Of a stretch of 64,000 nucleotides of DNA, positions 27,377 through 35,651 are shown piece by piece. Numbering within the stretch: position 1 is the first letter of the stretch; each line of letters starts with the position of its first letter. Source of the stretch: Gelidibacter gilvus (lineage in GTDB: Bacteria; Bacteroidota; Bacteroidia; Flavobacteriales; Flavobacteriaceae); NCBI RefSeq assembly GCF_004115975.1, contig NZ_SDDZ01000001.1, positions 1 through 64,000 of the forward strand. Reading direction: 5' to 3'. The notes beneath the pieces were generated by a model, which had not been told where the DNA came from, ran no database searches, and worked only from the letters and a program-made list of their open reading frames with translations. Both the position numbers and the translations under genes were made by a program.

Positions 27377-27722
27377 TTTTATTGTTTCTGTTTTCCCACC
27401 TCCGCCAAAGCTATTGACGGGCAGTCTTGTTTGTTGTTTCAAGTTTACGTGCCTATAAACACGCTAATCTTTTAATAATTGGCAAAATTAATCAAATATA
27501 TGAAAGCCATTAGTTCCTTATCTTTGAATGTTAAAAGATTCTTTTTGAATGTTTGCTAAATTTGCTCGAGGGGTTGAAGCGGCATCCTTTTTTTGCCTCT
27601 CCAAAAACTTATAACAGCCTCATGTTTGTTTGGAAAAAAAAGACCCGGACGGGTAGGTACAACGGAAAACCCGACCATTTGCCTTGCGCTTGTCAAAAGG
27701 AGTGGTCGCACTCTAAATCAAT
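27377..27722. other. Divergent intergenic region containing a structured repeat
   Basis: Spacer between trmB (minus) and the glycosyltransferase gene (plus). Its right part holds copy 2 of the structured repeat family described at 12940-13032; the left part is AT-rich with nothing recognised. Confidence 0.5.
27569..27700 (+). repeat. Structured intergenic repeat (copy 2), possible noncoding RNA
   Basis: Starts GGGGTTGAAGCGGCATCC and TTTTTTT, with a G-rich/C-rich pair (GAGG...CCTC), then a variable part. It continues AAAAAAAAGACCCGGACGGG and a CGGGT...ACCCG pairing with ACGGAAAACCCG. The opening block matches copy 1 (GGGATTGCAGTGGCATCC, minus strand near 13032-13011) at most positions, and the closing ACG.AAA.CCCG block is also shared. 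It may act as a structured RNA or mobile repeat; I cannot confirm a match to any named RNA family. Confidence 0.5.
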
Positions 27723-28778
27723 ATGAAAAAAAAGATATTAATTGCACCTTTAAATTGGGGATTGGGTCATGCCACGCGTTGCATCCCGATCATCAACGCT
27801 TTAATACAACACAATTTCATCCCCGTTCTTGCCAGTGATGGTGCTGCGCTTTCACTATTGAGAAAAGAATTTCCAGATTTGGAAGCGCTTGAGTTGCCTT
27901 CATACAATATTACCTATTCCAAAAAAGGATACTTTTTAAAGCTTAAGCTTTTGAAAGATTCACCAAGAATTATGAAGACGATACGCGACGAACAAAATGA
28001 GATAAAATCTATCGTAAAGACGCATACTATTGACGGCATTATTTCAGACAACCGATTTGGGGTTTACCATAAAGACTTGCCTTCGGTTTTTATAACCCAT
28101 CAATTAAAGGTTTTAAGTGGAAACACAACTTGGCTCAGTACAAAACTTCATCAAAAAACCATAAAACGATTTGATGAGTGCTGGGTTCCTGACAATTTTG
28201 GACAACCCAATTTAAGCGGAAGGATGGGGCATATTGAAAATCCAATGCTTAATATTAAATACATCGGTCCCTTAAGTAGATTTCAAAAAACCTCAAGTAA
28301 ATCAGCTTATGATATTATGGTGTTATTGTCTGGTCCAGAGCCACAGCGGGAGATTCTAGAAAAAAAATTATTAGAGGAATTTAAAGATTATAAAGGAAAA
28401 GTGCTATTTGTAAAAGGAGTTGTAGAAGACGAACAAACAGTTCAGGAATCTGGAAATCTTACTATTAATAATTTCATGACTACTGATTTATTGGAGAAGT
28501 CATTAAATTCCAGTCGCTTAATTATAGCACGTTCTGGATATACCACGATAATGGATTTGGCTAAATTGGGCAAAAAAGCCTTCTTCATTCCGACGCCTGG
28601 TCAATTTGAGCAAGGCTATTTAGCAAAAAGAATGCAAGAAAACCATTTGGCGCCGTTCTGCAAACAGGACGATTTCAGTTTAGAAAAACTTAAGGATATT
28701 GATAATTTTAAAGGCTTGGAAGCTTTTGATGACGCATCCAATTTTAAAGAACTATTTCACCTTTTCGAGGGTAAATGA
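27723..28778 (+). CDS. Glycosyltransferase, MurG/GT28-like fold
   Basis: 351 residues. The N-terminus PLNWGLGHATRCIPIINALI is the glycine-loop acceptor region of GT-B enzymes. The C-terminal donor half has NSSRLIIARSGYTTIMDLAKLGKKAFFIPTPGQFEQ, matching the GT28/MurG UDP-sugar site. It resembles the conserved Bacteroidota glycosyltransferase of unassigned acceptor, perhaps glycolipid synthesis. Its 3' end overlaps the convergent histidine kinase gene by 27 bases. Confidence 0.85.
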   Translation: MKKKILIAPLNWGLGHATRCIPIINALIQHNFIPVLASDGAALSLLRKEFPDLEALELPSYNITYSKKGYFLKLKLLKDSPRIMKTIRDEQNEIKSIVKTHTIDGIISDNRFGVYHKDLPSVFITHQLKVLSGNTTWLSTKLHQKTIKRFDECWVPDNFGQPNLSGRMGHIENPMLNIKYIGPLSRFQKTSSKSAYDIMVLLSGPEPQREILEKKLLEEFKDYKGKVLFVKGVVEDEQTVQESGNLTINNFMTTDLLEKSLNSSRLIIARSGYTTIMDLAKLGKKAFFIPTPGQFEQGYLAKRMQENHLAPFCKQDDFSLEKLKDIDNFKGLEAFDDASNFKELFHLFEGK

Positions 28779-29798
28779 GAATTCGCTGCCAACGCTCAAT
28801 TCACTTTCAATATAAATTTTCTCATCGTGAGCTTCAATGATATGTTTTACGATGGATAATCCCAGTCCAGAACCACCTTCCTTACGTGAACCGCTCTTAT
28901 CAATTCTATAAAAACGTTCAAAGAGCCGGGGAATATTAGCTTTTGCAATGCCTTCGCCATTATCAGTAACGCGCACAATAACCTTGTTTTTTATCAAATT
29001 CTCGATGCTGATTTCAGTAGTTCCCTTAATCCTTCCATATTTGATGGAATTGACGACCAGGTTTGTCAGCACCTGTCTGATCCGTTCTTTATCGGCCTTT
29101 ACCATAATTGGGTTGGGATACTGCATATCAAAAGTCAAGGTGATTTTTTTCTTTGCAGATTTCATTTCGAGCAAATCAAACACACTTTCCACCACTGCCA
29201 CAATGTCAAATGGTTCTATATTTAGACTTAAATCGCCAACCTCCAATTTGGTAATCATATCCAGATCCTGCACAATGTAAATCAAGCGCTCTACACCTTT
29301 ATTGGCTCTTTCAAGATATTTTTCTCTAAGATTTTCATTATCCATGGCGCCATCCAGTAAGGTCAACACATAACCTTGAACGGTAAATAATGGTGTTTTT
29401 AATTCGTGAGAGATATTCCCCAAAAATTCCTTGCGATACTCTTCCCTAACTTTTAGGGTTTCTATCTCCAATTTTTTATCCTGGGCAAATTTCCCGATTT
29501 CCTGAGTCAGGGTTGCCATATCAGTAGTTATGGGCTGTGTACGTAAAGAGGCAGATTCCAATAACGTCAAATCGTCATAGATTTTCTTGACTCTCCTATA
29601 AATAAATCGCTCGACACGATATTGGATAATAAAAAATGAAATGATGTAAGAAATGACAGAAAAGCCTAAAATCGCCCAAATATTAAAAGATTTGGTGAGC
29701 AAAGAAAATACAATAATCAAAACCGTTAAAACCATAGTAATATATAGTGCGGTTTTAATAGCAAATTTATAGGACTTTCTGATTTCTTTTTTTTGCAT
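28752..29798 (-). CDS. PhoR-like sensor histidine kinase
   Basis: 348 residues. Two membrane helices (about 15-35 and 40-60) enclose almost no periplasmic loop, so it likely senses within the membrane or through partner proteins. HisKA has His131 in GNISHELKTPL. The ATPase part has NLVVNSIKYG (N box), VTDNGEGIA and GSGLGLSIVKHI. Its start overlaps the stop of the upstream response regulator gene by one base, so the pair is co-translated. It resembles the single PhoR-type kinase found in flavobacteria; the phosphate link is an assumption. Confidence 0.92.
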   Translation of the reverse strand: MQKKEIRKSYKFAIKTALYITMVLTVLIIVFSLLTKSFNIWAILGFSVISYIISFFIIQYRVERFIYRRVKKIYDDLTLLESASLRTQPITTDMATLTQEIGKFAQDKKLEIETLKVREEYRKEFLGNISHELKTPLFTVQGYVLTLLDGAMDNENLREKYLERANKGVERLIYIVQDLDMITKLEVGDLSLNIEPFDIVAVVESVFDLLEMKSAKKKITLTFDMQYPNPIMVKADKERIRQVLTNLVVNSIKYGRIKGTTEISIENLIKNKVIVRVTDNGEGIAKANIPRLFERFYRIDKSGSRKEGGSGLGLSIVKHIIEAHDEKIYIESELSVGSEFSFTLEKVK

Positions 29799-30481
29799 TA
29801 ATCAACAAACTTATAGCCTACCCCTTTTACGGTCTTAAAGGACTCATCACCAATTTTTTCGCGCAGTTTTCTTATGTGGACGTCAATGGTGCGGCCGCCC
29901 ACAACAACGTCGTTACCCCATACTTTATTTAAAATCTCTTCGCGTTCAAATACTTTATTAGGCTTGGTGGCTAACAAAGATAGCAATTCGAATTCCTTTC
30001 TAGGCAGAATGATTTCTTTGCCATGATGCGATATTTTATACTCTTCCCTATTGATGATCAGCCCACCAATTTTAAGTATTTTTTGTGAAGGGCGCTCTTC
30101 GTTTAATCGCCTGAGCAACGCTTTGACTTTACTGGTCAGCACTTTGGGTTTTATGGGTTTTGTAATATAATCATCGGCTCCAGCATCAAATCCAGCCATT
30201 TGGGAATAATCCTCCCCACGCGCAGTCAAAAAAGTGATGATGGTATTGCTTAGCTCGGGAATCTTACGGATTTGCTCACAGGCTTCAATACCATCCATTT
30301 CTGGCATCATCACATCCATAATGATAAGCTGCGGGCGTTCCTTTCTCGCTTTTTTTATAGCTCTAAGACCATTATCGGCCGTGATGATTTGATAGCCTTC
30401 CTCGGAAAGATTGTAACCAATTATTTCCAATATGTCTGGTTCGTCATCAACCAATAGAATTTTTATATCCTTTTTTTTCAT
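29798..30481 (-). CDS. OmpR/PhoB-family response regulator
   Basis: 227 residues. The receiver domain has acidic pocket DDE (12-14), phospho-acceptor Asp56 in IIMDVMMPEMDG, Thr in TFLTARGED and Lys in DDYITKPIKP. The C-terminal winged helix contains VGGRTIDVHIRKLREKIG and TVKGVGYKF. It is the DNA-binding partner of the downstream kinase. No promoter of consensus type was seen just upstream. Confidence 0.94.
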   Translation of the reverse strand: MKKKDIKILLVDDEPDILEIIGYNLSEEGYQIITADNGLRAIKKARKERPQLIIMDVMMPEMDGIEACEQIRKIPELSNTIITFLTARGEDYSQMAGFDAGADDYITKPIKPKVLTSKVKALLRRLNEERPSQKILKIGGLIINREEYKISHHGKEIILPRKEFELLSLLATKPNKVFEREEILNKVWGNDVVVGGRTIDVHIRKLREKIGDESFKTVKGVGYKFVD

Positions 30482-30697
30482 TAGGGTTCATTCAAGTATT
30501 ATAATGTAAAGATAAGGTTATAAGCAGAAACTTATAAAAAAGCTAGGCATTGATAACACTATGATAACCTGCAGAAAACAATCTTTTAACCTTTTGAAGA
30601 AAACTTTAATTGTTTAACATACCTTTGGTATGGGATTTGCCATAATATTTAGTATCTTTAATACTGATTTCATTTGATGAAAAACTATTGTTGCATG

Positions 30698-31039
30698 ATG
30701 AAAAACTACATTTACATTCTTTTATTATTCTTCGGACTTGGCATGGGCGTAACGACTGGGTATGCACAAACGAATTCCACTAAAACAATCATGTCTGCAT
30801 CAGAAGGCATTGTGGATTTATCAATCTACCCAAATCCTGTAAGCAATGGTAAAATCTATATCACTACAAAAGAAAATTTGACCAAAATCGTTGAAATTTA
30901 TGATGTTTTGGGCAAAAAAATTCTTTCTGAATCACTTTTTGGAAAAGAATTAAACATTTCTAAACTGACTGTTGGCATCTATATATTAAAGATCAAAGAA
31001 GGCAACAATTCTGCCACCAGAAAACTGGTTGTAAGGTAG
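30698..31039 (+). CDS. Small T9SS-sorted secreted protein
   Basis: 113 residues from ATG 30698, chosen because MKNYIYILLLFFGLGMGVTT is a good signal peptide. Upstream ATGs at 30677 and 30695 sit in a short direct repeat (GATGAAAAACTA twice) and would add Cys-rich residues. After the signal (ending GYAQ) come only about 25 residues, then a full T9SS type A sorting domain (LSIYPNPVSNGKIYI ... ISKLTVGIYILKI ... RKLVVR). The passenger is nearly absent, which is unusual; the protein may be a small surface peptide or decoy. Confidence 0.8.
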   Translation: MKNYIYILLLFFGLGMGVTTGYAQTNSTKTIMSASEGIVDLSIYPNPVSNGKIYITTKENLTKIVEIYDVLGKKILSESLFGKELNISKLTVGIYILKIKEGNNSATRKLVVR

Positions 31040-31264
31040 TTCATACTCACTAACTCAATACTTTCCTTATTCATTTTCTTAACTCAAATTGGTCATTTAG
31101 GTTCTATTAGTTATACCATATAATTTTCCAATCTAATTCCCAAGGAGGCATGGTTGACTATGCAACTAAATATAGTGTTCAAAAGCGATTGTTTTTGGTC
31201 GAGATTACACCAGATCAATTGAGAACTTAAAGATTAAAGAACCAAACCTTTTAAAATACTGGAA

Positions 31265-31297
31265 AAGCCTTATCGTATTTGGGTAAGGCTTTTTTTA
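31265..31297 (+). terminator. Terminator between the small T9SS gene and the LuxE-like gene
   Basis: AAGCCTTA / TAAGGCTT stem with an 11-nt loop and a run of T. It lies 226 bases after the upstream gene, so the transcript has a long 3' UTR or an unseen small RNA. Confidence 0.8.
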
Positions 31298-31312
31298 TTT
31301 TCTATATTTTTG
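31278..31312 (+). promoter_or_regulatory. Promoter of the LuxE-like gene
   Basis: TTTG at 31278-31281 and TATTTTTG at 31305-31312 with a 23-nt spacer. The -33 box lies inside the upstream terminator hairpin. The -7 box ends only five bases before the ATG at 31317, so the transcript start is close to the start codon. Confidence 0.5.
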
Positions 31313-31316
31313 TAAT

Positions 31317-32297
31317 ATGATTAGGATGAACACTATTTTCAACATTCAAACCCAAGCCGAATTTGAATCTGCAAGTTTAGAGGTTTTTAAATTTCAATTT
31401 GAGAACAATCGGGTGTATCGTTCCTTTTGCGATTTGCTATATATCCATTCAAGTGACGTTAAACGCATTGAGGACATCCCGTTTTTTCCCATTCAGTTCT
31501 TTAAATCCCATGAGGTTTTGATCAATTCCCATCCCGTAGAACAGGTGTTTACCAGTTCAGGAACTACTGGCGCTTTAACGAGCAAACATCTTGTTACGGA
31601 TATAAATATTTATGAGGAAAGTTTCAGACGGACATTCAACCATTTTTACGGGGCCATTGAAGATTATGTTGTTTTGGCACTATTACCGTCTTATTTAGAA
31701 CGTGAAGGTTCTTCACTCATATATATGGTGGAGGACATGATTAAACAATCACGACATGTAGAAAGTGGGTTTTACCTGCACAACCTTTCAGAATTAAAAG
31801 ATATTTTAATAACCTTGGATAATCAAGGTAAAAAGGTGCTGCTCATTGGCGTTTCCTTCGCCTTATTGGATTTAGTCGAGTCTTATCAATTCGAACTAAA
31901 AAACACCATTATCATGGAAACTGGGGGCATGAAAGGCAGACGAAAAGAGTTGGTGAGAGAAGAACTGCATCAGATTCTCAAACAAGGTTTTGGAGTGAAC
32001 AGTATTCATAGCGAATATGGGATGACCGAGTTGTTGAGCCAAGCCTACTCCCAGGGTCAGGGAATTTTTGAATGTCCTAAGTGGATGCAAGTTCTTACCA
32101 GAGATCCCGAAGACGCGTTAACCATACTTCCAAAATATAGAACGGGCGGCATCAATGTTATAGATCTGGCCAATATCAATTCCTGTGCATTTATTGCTAC
32201 CCAAGACTTAGGAAAGACCTTATCTGATAACCGTTTCGAAATCATCGGACGTTTTGATAATTCCGACCTTAGAGGTTGCAACCTAATGGTATTGTAA
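31317..32297 (+). CDS. LuxE/PaaK-like acyl-protein synthetase family protein
   Basis: 326 residues. It resembles LuxE: PFFPIQFFKSHEV, a P-loop-like adenylation motif VFTSSGTTGALTSKH, METGGMKGRRKELVREEL and HSEYGMTELLSQAY. These fit an ATP-dependent acyl activation. Members in flavobacteria often sit beside acyl-carrier or ketoreductase genes for flexirubin or O-antigen work, but here neighbours are a terminator and GT2 genes. A start at the second ATG (31326) is also possible given the close promoter. Substrate unknown. Confidence 0.83.
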   Translation: MIRMNTIFNIQTQAEFESASLEVFKFQFENNRVYRSFCDLLYIHSSDVKRIEDIPFFPIQFFKSHEVLINSHPVEQVFTSSGTTGALTSKHLVTDINIYEESFRRTFNHFYGAIEDYVVLALLPSYLEREGSSLIYMVEDMIKQSRHVESGFYLHNLSELKDILITLDNQGKKVLLIGVSFALLDLVESYQFELKNTIIMETGGMKGRRKELVREELHQILKQGFGVNSIHSEYGMTELLSQAYSQGQGIFECPKWMQVLTRDPEDALTILPKYRTGGINVIDLANINSCAFIATQDLGKTLSDNRFEIIGRFDNSDLRGCNLMVL

Positions 32298-32656
32298 ATT
32301 TTTGTTAAAGTATAGAATCCATGTAATCAAACAGCATTTTATACGACCAAATACATACTCTAAAAAACTGACTTTTGGGAAACCAAAAAAAAGTATTCTA
32401 TAATTGAAAAAGAGAAGTTTTTAAGTTGATTGGTTGGTTTTTAACGTCTGGGGAAGTTTACTTCTTCAGGCGTTTTTTTAATGAAGGCGTCCTCCCGATT
32501 TTTCGCGGGTCTTCATATAAAGATCGATTCTGACTTTATGATTTCAAAATAGCTTTCGGATAGTAACTTATCGCAATGCTACTAAACAGATGCTATTAAA
32601 CTTCAGAAGAACAACTATAAGTCTTCAAATTGAAAACAAATCTTTCAGCTAAGGGT
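32298..32656. other. Convergent intergenic region
   Basis: 359 bases between the LuxE-like gene and a convergent GT2 gene. Apart from the terminator at 32443-32477, I see no ORF or RNA gene. Confidence 0.5.
32443..32477 (+). terminator. Terminator after the LuxE-like gene
   Basis: AACGTCTG...GAAG - TTTA - CTTC..CAGGCGTT with one G-U pair and a small internal mismatch, followed by seven T. Confidence 0.7.
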
Positions 32657-33478
32657 TTAGTCTTTTACAATCCCGAAGTCCGTCCACGTCTTCTTCTGTT
32701 CTTGGGTTTGTTTACGAATAGCCAAATTTATATCCAGAGCTTCTTGATTTACATAACCACGAGAATGATCAAGATGTATAACCACCGCGCTATATCTAAT
32801 TTGCTTGCCTTTAATTCCGTTATTTACCAAGCGTTCTCCCAGTTCACGATCTTCTCCGCCGTATTGCATACGTTCGTCAAAACCATTGACATCTATAATA
32901 TCTTTCTTCCAACCTGATGAGTTATGGCCATTCCAGCTCGCATTGGTGGTCGTTAAAAAGTTCAAGTATTTTGGGTTTATAAATCCAGAATCTATTTTAT
33001 TGTTTTTAAAAGAAGTTTTTAACCCCAGATTTTTTAACCAGGAAAGATTAAAACAGTTTTCCGTATAGATATCAGTCTTTGTTATGGCTTTTGAAATAAC
33101 CATGGACAACATAAAATAACCTCCGGACAAATAATACCCCTCTTCTCTATATTTCACATGTTGTTCCACAAAATCCTTACGCGGAATACAATCCCCATCG
33201 CTCATTATAATATATTCCGTGTTACATTTCAATAGGGCTTTATTGAGGATTTTAGTTTTTTGAAAACCGTCGTCTTCATGCCAAACATGAATTATGGGAT
33301 AAAAAACCTGTTCTTGCATTTTTTTGAGCAACTGCCGCGTTTCATCGGTAGATCCATCATCAGCAATTATAACTTCAAACTGTCTATAGGTTTGATTATT
33401 ATAACCGTACAATACTTTTTCTAGCCATTCCGGAGAATTATAAGTACTGATAATTATGGAAGTATCTAGGTGTTTCAT
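32657..33478 (-). CDS. Family 2 glycosyltransferase
   Basis: 273 residues, cytoplasmic. GT-A motifs are SIIISTYNSPEWLEKVL (N-terminus), ADDGSTDETRQLLKKM, and the metal-binding SDGDCIPR, with C-terminal GGEDRELGERLV as in GT2 enzymes with a galactosyltransferase-like C-domain. A TATATTTG box (complement of 33484-33491) lies only six bases upstream of the ATG, implying a very short leader. Likely glycan or LPS synthesis; the sugar is unknown. Confidence 0.88.
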   Translation of the reverse strand: MKHLDTSIIISTYNSPEWLEKVLYGYNNQTYRQFEVIIADDGSTDETRQLLKKMQEQVFYPIIHVWHEDDGFQKTKILNKALLKCNTEYIIMSDGDCIPRKDFVEQHVKYREEGYYLSGGYFMLSMVISKAITKTDIYTENCFNLSWLKNLGLKTSFKNNKIDSGFINPKYLNFLTTTNASWNGHNSSGWKKDIIDVNGFDERMQYGGEDRELGERLVNNGIKGKQIRYSAVVIHLDHSRGYVNQEALDINLAIRKQTQEQKKTWTDFGIVKD

Positions 33479-33625
33479 TGCTACAAATATAAAATTATTT
33501 TCGGAGTTGTCTCGGATTTAAAAAAGTTGTAATTTCGAAATGAATAGTAGTAACACCATCATAAAAAAAATCACCTTTACAAAAAATTCAATTTAAAAAC
33601 ATCCCTAAATTCGTTGCCGATAATT

Positions 33626-34363
33626 ATGCCAAAACTAACAGTCATCATCCCCACCTATAATGAAGAAGCCTATTTGGGAGATGCCCTCTTTTCCGTTGCT
33701 TTTGCCCATGAAATCATTGTAGTTGATTCTTTTAGCACCGACAAAACACCATTGATAGCCCAAGCAGGTGCTACCAAACTTCTAAATCGGCAATTTGACA
33801 ATTTTTCAAATCAGAAAAACTATGCACTTCAATACGCTACTCACGATTGGGTTTTATTTCTTGATGCTGATGAACGTGTGACGCATTCCTTAGAAGCAGA
33901 AATCCTGACAACCATTAACAATCCAAAGCACGCAGGATATAAAATAAATTTTCCGCATTTTTATATGAATCGTTTTCTATATCATCACAGTGATAATGTC
34001 TTGCGTCTTGTAAAACGAGAAGGCGCCCATTTTACGGGTACCGTACATGAAAAACTGCATTGTGTTGGAAGCGTTGGCAAGTTAAAAAATAAGATGCTGC
34101 ATTTTACCTACAAAGGTTTGGACAACTATATCACTAAAAAAGAAAGCTATGCTTGGTTTCAGGCTGAAAATCTTTTTGCCAAAAACAAAAGAACAACTTG
34201 GATCCATTTATTTTTCAAACCCTGGTATCGATTTTTCAGTACTATCGTTTTGAAAGGCGGCTATCGTGATGGCATTCCAGGATTAGCGGTCGCTACTGTA
34301 GATGCCTACGGCGTTTTTCAACGCTACGCAAAACTCATACTTCTGGATAAAGGAATCCGATAA
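33626..34363 (+). CDS. Family 2 glycosyltransferase, LPS core WaaE/KdtX-like
   Basis: 245 residues from ATG 33626 (MPKLTVIIPTYNEEAYLGDAL); the TTG at 33614 is less likely. Motifs: VVDSFSTDKT, DWVLFLDADERV (metal site) and a WaaE-like C-terminus (HEKLH, HFTYKGLDNYITKKESYA, FFKPWYRFFSTIVLKGGYRDG). Such enzymes add glucose or heptose in lipopolysaccharide inner core. The next gene is a diverged paralogue. Confidence 0.88.
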   Translation: MPKLTVIIPTYNEEAYLGDALFSVAFAHEIIVVDSFSTDKTPLIAQAGATKLLNRQFDNFSNQKNYALQYATHDWVLFLDADERVTHSLEAEILTTINNPKHAGYKINFPHFYMNRFLYHHSDNVLRLVKREGAHFTGTVHEKLHCVGSVGKLKNKMLHFTYKGLDNYITKKESYAWFQAENLFAKNKRTTWIHLFFKPWYRFFSTIVLKGGYRDGIPGLAVATVDAYGVFQRYAKLILLDKGIR

Positions 34364-34561
34364 TATTATTTTAGAAAACAGCTTTTGTAATCACTTTCAG
34401 TTGTATGATTACACACCTTTTCAAGTATATTTATTGAAATACTCAAACTTTCTCCATGTACCAGATCAACATCATAGGACATTAGTATTGAGAGCTTCGC
34501 CATAAAAGTTCAATTTTTATATTGATAAAATCACTATTTTCGTCCTAAATACTACCCATTT

Positions 34562-35323
34562 TTGAAAACTCCTTATAAAATCTCCGCTCTTGCTGTAACG
34601 ATTAATAAAGCTCAAAACTTTGAACCTTATTTAGAAAGGCTTTGGTTTGTGGATGAGATTATAATCGTGGATGCCTTTAGTAGCGATCAAACAGCAGCTT
34701 TAGCTTCCAAAAACGAAAAAGTCACCGTATATCAACGTGACTTCGATGATGTTTCCGCTCAAAAAAGCTTTGCAATTTCAAAATCAAAAAATGATTGGGT
34801 AACCTTTTTTGATCTGGATGAAGAGGTCACGGAAGCCGTGGCGAATGAGATTTTAAGCGTTTTCACAAATCCAGAAGCAATTGCTTATTCTATAAAACGG
34901 AGCCATTACTTTATGGGGAAAAGATTAAAGTATAGCGGCTTTCAAAACGATTATGTCATTCGTTTCTTCAATAAAAATCGGTGTCAAGTTAACGCAGATG
35001 CCAACATTCAAGCAATTGATTCCAAAGATAAAACCTCAACATTAACCCACAACTTGCCGTACTTCCACTACAAAAGTTTAGATGAATATACTGGAGAGCT
35101 TCACCTGAAAAGTGAACTTGAAGCCAATGCACTTTACGAGAAAGGAAAGAAACCTAATCTTTATGATTTTCTCTTCAAACCAAATTTTCGATTTTGGCAT
35201 AAATACCTATTCGAACTGGCGGTTCTTGATGGAAAAGAGGGTTTTATATTGGCCTATATCAGTGCTTTTTCGGAATTTAAAAAACATTTGAACCTTTGGC
35301 TTTTATACCGAAAAATTGAATAA
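34562..35323 (+). CDS. Family 2 glycosyltransferase, WaaE-like paralogue
   Basis: 253 residues with a TTG start at 34562; no ATG lies near the correct N-terminus (KISALAVTINKAQNF). It parallels the upstream gene: IIVDAFSSDQT, DWVTFFDLDEEV, HYKSLDEYTGELHLKSELEA and FLFKPNFRFWHKYLFELAVLDGKEG. The canonical DAD metal motif reads DLDEE, which may alter metal or donor binding. The tandem pair looks like a duplication with divergence in an LPS glycan set. Confidence 0.85.
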   Translation: MKTPYKISALAVTINKAQNFEPYLERLWFVDEIIIVDAFSSDQTAALASKNEKVTVYQRDFDDVSAQKSFAISKSKNDWVTFFDLDEEVTEAVANEILSVFTNPEAIAYSIKRSHYFMGKRLKYSGFQNDYVIRFFNKNRCQVNADANIQAIDSKDKTSTLTHNLPYFHYKSLDEYTGELHLKSELEANALYEKGKKPNLYDFLFKPNFRFWHKYLFELAVLDGKEGFILAYISAFSEFKKHLNLWLLYRKIE

Positions 35324-35386
35324 TTAATACGTTTATCGCATAGTTGGCATTCATTATAAATCGCACTCTAATTGAAAAAATAAATT

Positions 35387-35545
35387 ATGAATAGAATAAG
35401 AATTTTTGGTTTAATTATCTTAATAATCGGAGTCATTTTACACTTTTCATTTGAAAATGACGGAATCGATTTTCTTACCGGACTTTTAATTGGTGGCGGA
35501 ACTGCATTACTTCTTACTGGAAAAGTAGGCAAACTAACAAAGTAA
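35387..35545 (+). CDS. Small two-helix membrane protein (52 residues)
   Basis: ATG 35387 to TAA 35545. The sequence MNRIRIFGLIILIIGVILHF is one membrane helix, a short polar turn (SFENDGIDF) follows, then a second glycine-rich helix (LTGLLIGGGTALLLTG) and a basic tail GKVGKLTK. This two-helix layout resembles small Bacteroidota membrane proteins of unknown role. It is followed by a strong terminator. Confidence 0.7.
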   Translation: MNRIRIFGLIILIIGVILHFSFENDGIDFLTGLLIGGGTALLLTGKVGKLTK

Positions 35546-35592
35546 TTATATCAGAGATTTGAGCACTGGAGATTCTTCCTAAGTGGTTACCT

Positions 35593-35629
35593 AAAAAAAA
35601 TGCCATACACTTACGGCATGGCATTTTTA
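35593..35629. terminator. Bidirectional terminator between convergent genes
   Basis: AAAATGCCAT / ATGGCATTTT arms flanked by A and T runs, serving both the small membrane protein gene (plus) and tyrS (minus). Confidence 0.85.
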
Positions 35630-35651
35630 CATCAATAGGTTCACTCTTAAT

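Noticed and set aside
31149-31229. Short ORF MVDYATKYSVQKRLF... preceded by AAGGAGG
   Set aside because: The Shine-Dalgarno-like sequence is almost touching the ATG, this lineage does not rely on such sites, and 26 residues without similarity are not enough support.
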